Assembly (NCBI GenBank): GCA_964023205.1
Contig: OZ026844.1
Span: 8,160,416-8,224,415, forward strand
Direction of reading: 5' to 3'
From: Lutraria lutraria
Lineage: Eukaryota > Mollusca > Bivalvia > Venerida > Mactridae
DNA length: 64,000 bases
This document shows positions 62,799 through 64,000 of this stretch, piece by piece. The stretch's first letter is position 1. Each line of letters opens with the position of its first letter. The translations under genes and the position numbers were made by a program. Under the pieces are notes generated by a model. That model did no database searches, was not told the DNA's origin, and saw only the letters and a list, made by a program, of their open reading frames with translations.

Positions 62799-62881
62799 TA
62801 CCGAGGGCTTAACGCAACAGTGTTGTAACTCATATTGAAATAAGAACAAGATACGTCAGTGTTGCGCTGAGCCCTCGATAC
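62799..62881. repeat. Short palindromic element
   Basis: CGAGGGCTTAACGCAACAGTG and its near-complement (CAGTGTTGCGCTGAGCCCTCG, about three mismatches) flank a 30-nt spacer. It could fold into a strong hairpin. Likely a tiny inverted-repeat transposon remnant. Confidence 0.55.
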
Positions 62882-63285
62882 ATAAATTATCAAACAATAA
62901 TATGAGTTAAGCTGACTAATTCATTACAAACTAGAATGATTTAAATTCAACATAATGTGCACACACACTATAGCTGGGCGTAGTCTTTCACTCATTTTTT
63001 TTACTCCCACAACACAACCTACTCAATAATAAGTTCAAGAGTTACACTGCTGATAAGCTTGACAATCAAGTTTTGCTGTGAAAGAGAACAAACACTGACG
63101 TTTAACATCACTGTGCAACTTAACCTCATCAAACAAGAAGTTCAAATCAGAGTACTGAAAGTACTCATGGAAACTGATCTAACAGTCTTGCACTACAACA
63201 AGGAATGGGCATTTAAGTTTAACAATAGCATGTCAGATATAAATGATAGGTCTATTAATACTAATAGGTCCATATAAAAGGACCA

Positions 63286-63398
63286 CAAGGAGCCAGAAAA
63301 TTTTCCACATATGTGAGGGAATGATCTACCGTGACCGGGGTACAAACCTGGATCGCCAAGTTACAAGTCCATTGCATTAACCACTGGACTACGGCCTA
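63286..63398 (-). mobile_element. SINE-A copy 5 (tRNA-like half only)
   Basis: Only the head half is present: minus-strand TAGTCCAGTGGTTAATGCAA and a B-box-like CCAGGTTTGTACC, ending at the 'ttttccacatatgtgaggga' body segment. Confidence 0.6.
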
Positions 63399-64000
63399 CT
63401 GTGTATATAATTCTGAAGGCATATTTAAATGCCTATGTTATTGCATGGTCAAAAAGTTCTTTTAAATCGTGTGATTCATGGAATCCCTTGCAGTAGCCAA
63501 ATTGTTACCTTTTCAAGACATGATTCTGAGGATACCTTGTATGATGCAGTGCCATTTTATTAACACAGCATGAGAAATACCACACATTTGGTGTAAGATT
63601 ACACTTCACGGTGACACTAATCTATGTAATGGATTTGACAGTAATTTATTTTCTACTTTCTGCTAAAGCTGAATTAAACCATAGAAAATGATAATAATAT
63701 CCTAGCTACCCACTGGGTTAATGAATTGGAATACTTCTGACTCCATCCTTACATTAGATAACTAAACTTATGCTTTTTATGTGTACAGGTATGTTCAAGC
63801 AAGTGGCATACCAACGCCTACTCGAAATTTTATATGTCAAGCGCCTGATGGAAGTGCTGCAATCTATGATCTGAATCTCAGCCAAGATTTTATTTGTTAT
63901 TTGAATTTGATGTTATTCATACTGCTTTGAATTGTTTGGAGGGAATTTTACTACTCATTCATTCAAGCTTGCATCAGTGAGGTGCAGTAATTAATAAATT

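Larger units (their letters stand above)
46937..64000 (-). other. At least 17 kb intron upstream of CH1/CH2 exon
   Basis: No exon for the start of CH1 (expected motifs around FTRWCN and NLxxDLxDGxxLIxLLE) could be found on the minus strand, so this looks like part of a very long first coding intron. It contains SINE-like copies (49822-50105, 57531-57800, 58855-59095, 63286-63398), half of an inverted repeat pair (51340-51560), a local duplication (55240-55410), a short palindromic element (62799-62881) and two unexplained GC-richer patches (about 49485-49555 and 63786-63890). The rest is AT-rich and unremarkable. Confidence 0.7.

Overview
The window is animal nuclear DNA. It is AT-rich and intron-rich, has GT-AG splice sites and carries several families of tRNA-derived SINEs and small inverted-repeat elements. 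It holds most of one gene on the minus strand: a filamin, the actin cross-linking and mechanosensing scaffold protein. Domain order, the SINE style and the 'aagggaggtaa'-type intron repeats suggest a lophotrochozoan, most likely a mollusc. That taxon is an inference and was not tested. I found no convincing gene on the plus strand.

Layout in gene order (descending coordinates). 64000-46937 is a very long upstream intron; the exon for the start of the first calponin-homology (CH1) domain is not visible and probably lies beyond the right edge. 46936-32515 has three exons for the end of CH1, all of CH2 and the start of filamin repeat 1, separated by a 1.9-2.0 kb intron, an 11.8 kb intron and many repeats. 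32241-25451 has six exons for repeats 1-6. 24722-9198 is an unusual array: 18 consecutive exons, each encoding exactly one filamin-type Ig domain, plus one 29-codon linker exon. 9010-2804 has eight exons for the rest of the rod up to the repeat equivalent to vertebrate repeat 15. The hinge and C-terminal repeats 16-24 are not present and must lie left of the window.

The 36 exons join into one uninterrupted frame of 9,464 nt (3,154 full codons), with every splice phase agreeing. The array contributes 5,232 nt (1,744 codons). All its domains resemble vertebrate repeat 8, and every array exon starts and ends in phase 1. Any subset can therefore be skipped without a frameshift. Joining the exon before the array directly to the exon after it gives an ordinary-sized filamin rod of 1,410 codons in this window. 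The array donors also share an unusual C at the last exonic base. The best reading is a filamin whose rod was greatly lengthened by tandem exon duplication and may be tuned in length by alternative splicing.

Further candidates, all needing RNA evidence: an internal first exon at 33392-33424 that would give a filamin lacking the actin-binding domain; a 51-nt microexon at 30531-30581 inside repeat 2; a 33-nt microexon at 24073-24105 inside the array; and a GC-rich coding-like patch at 14338-14400. Introns hold at least four SINE-like families, a six-copy MITE family, other inverted-repeat elements, one tRNA-like sequence and several minisatellites, four of which lie within about 30-60 nt of filamin splice sites.
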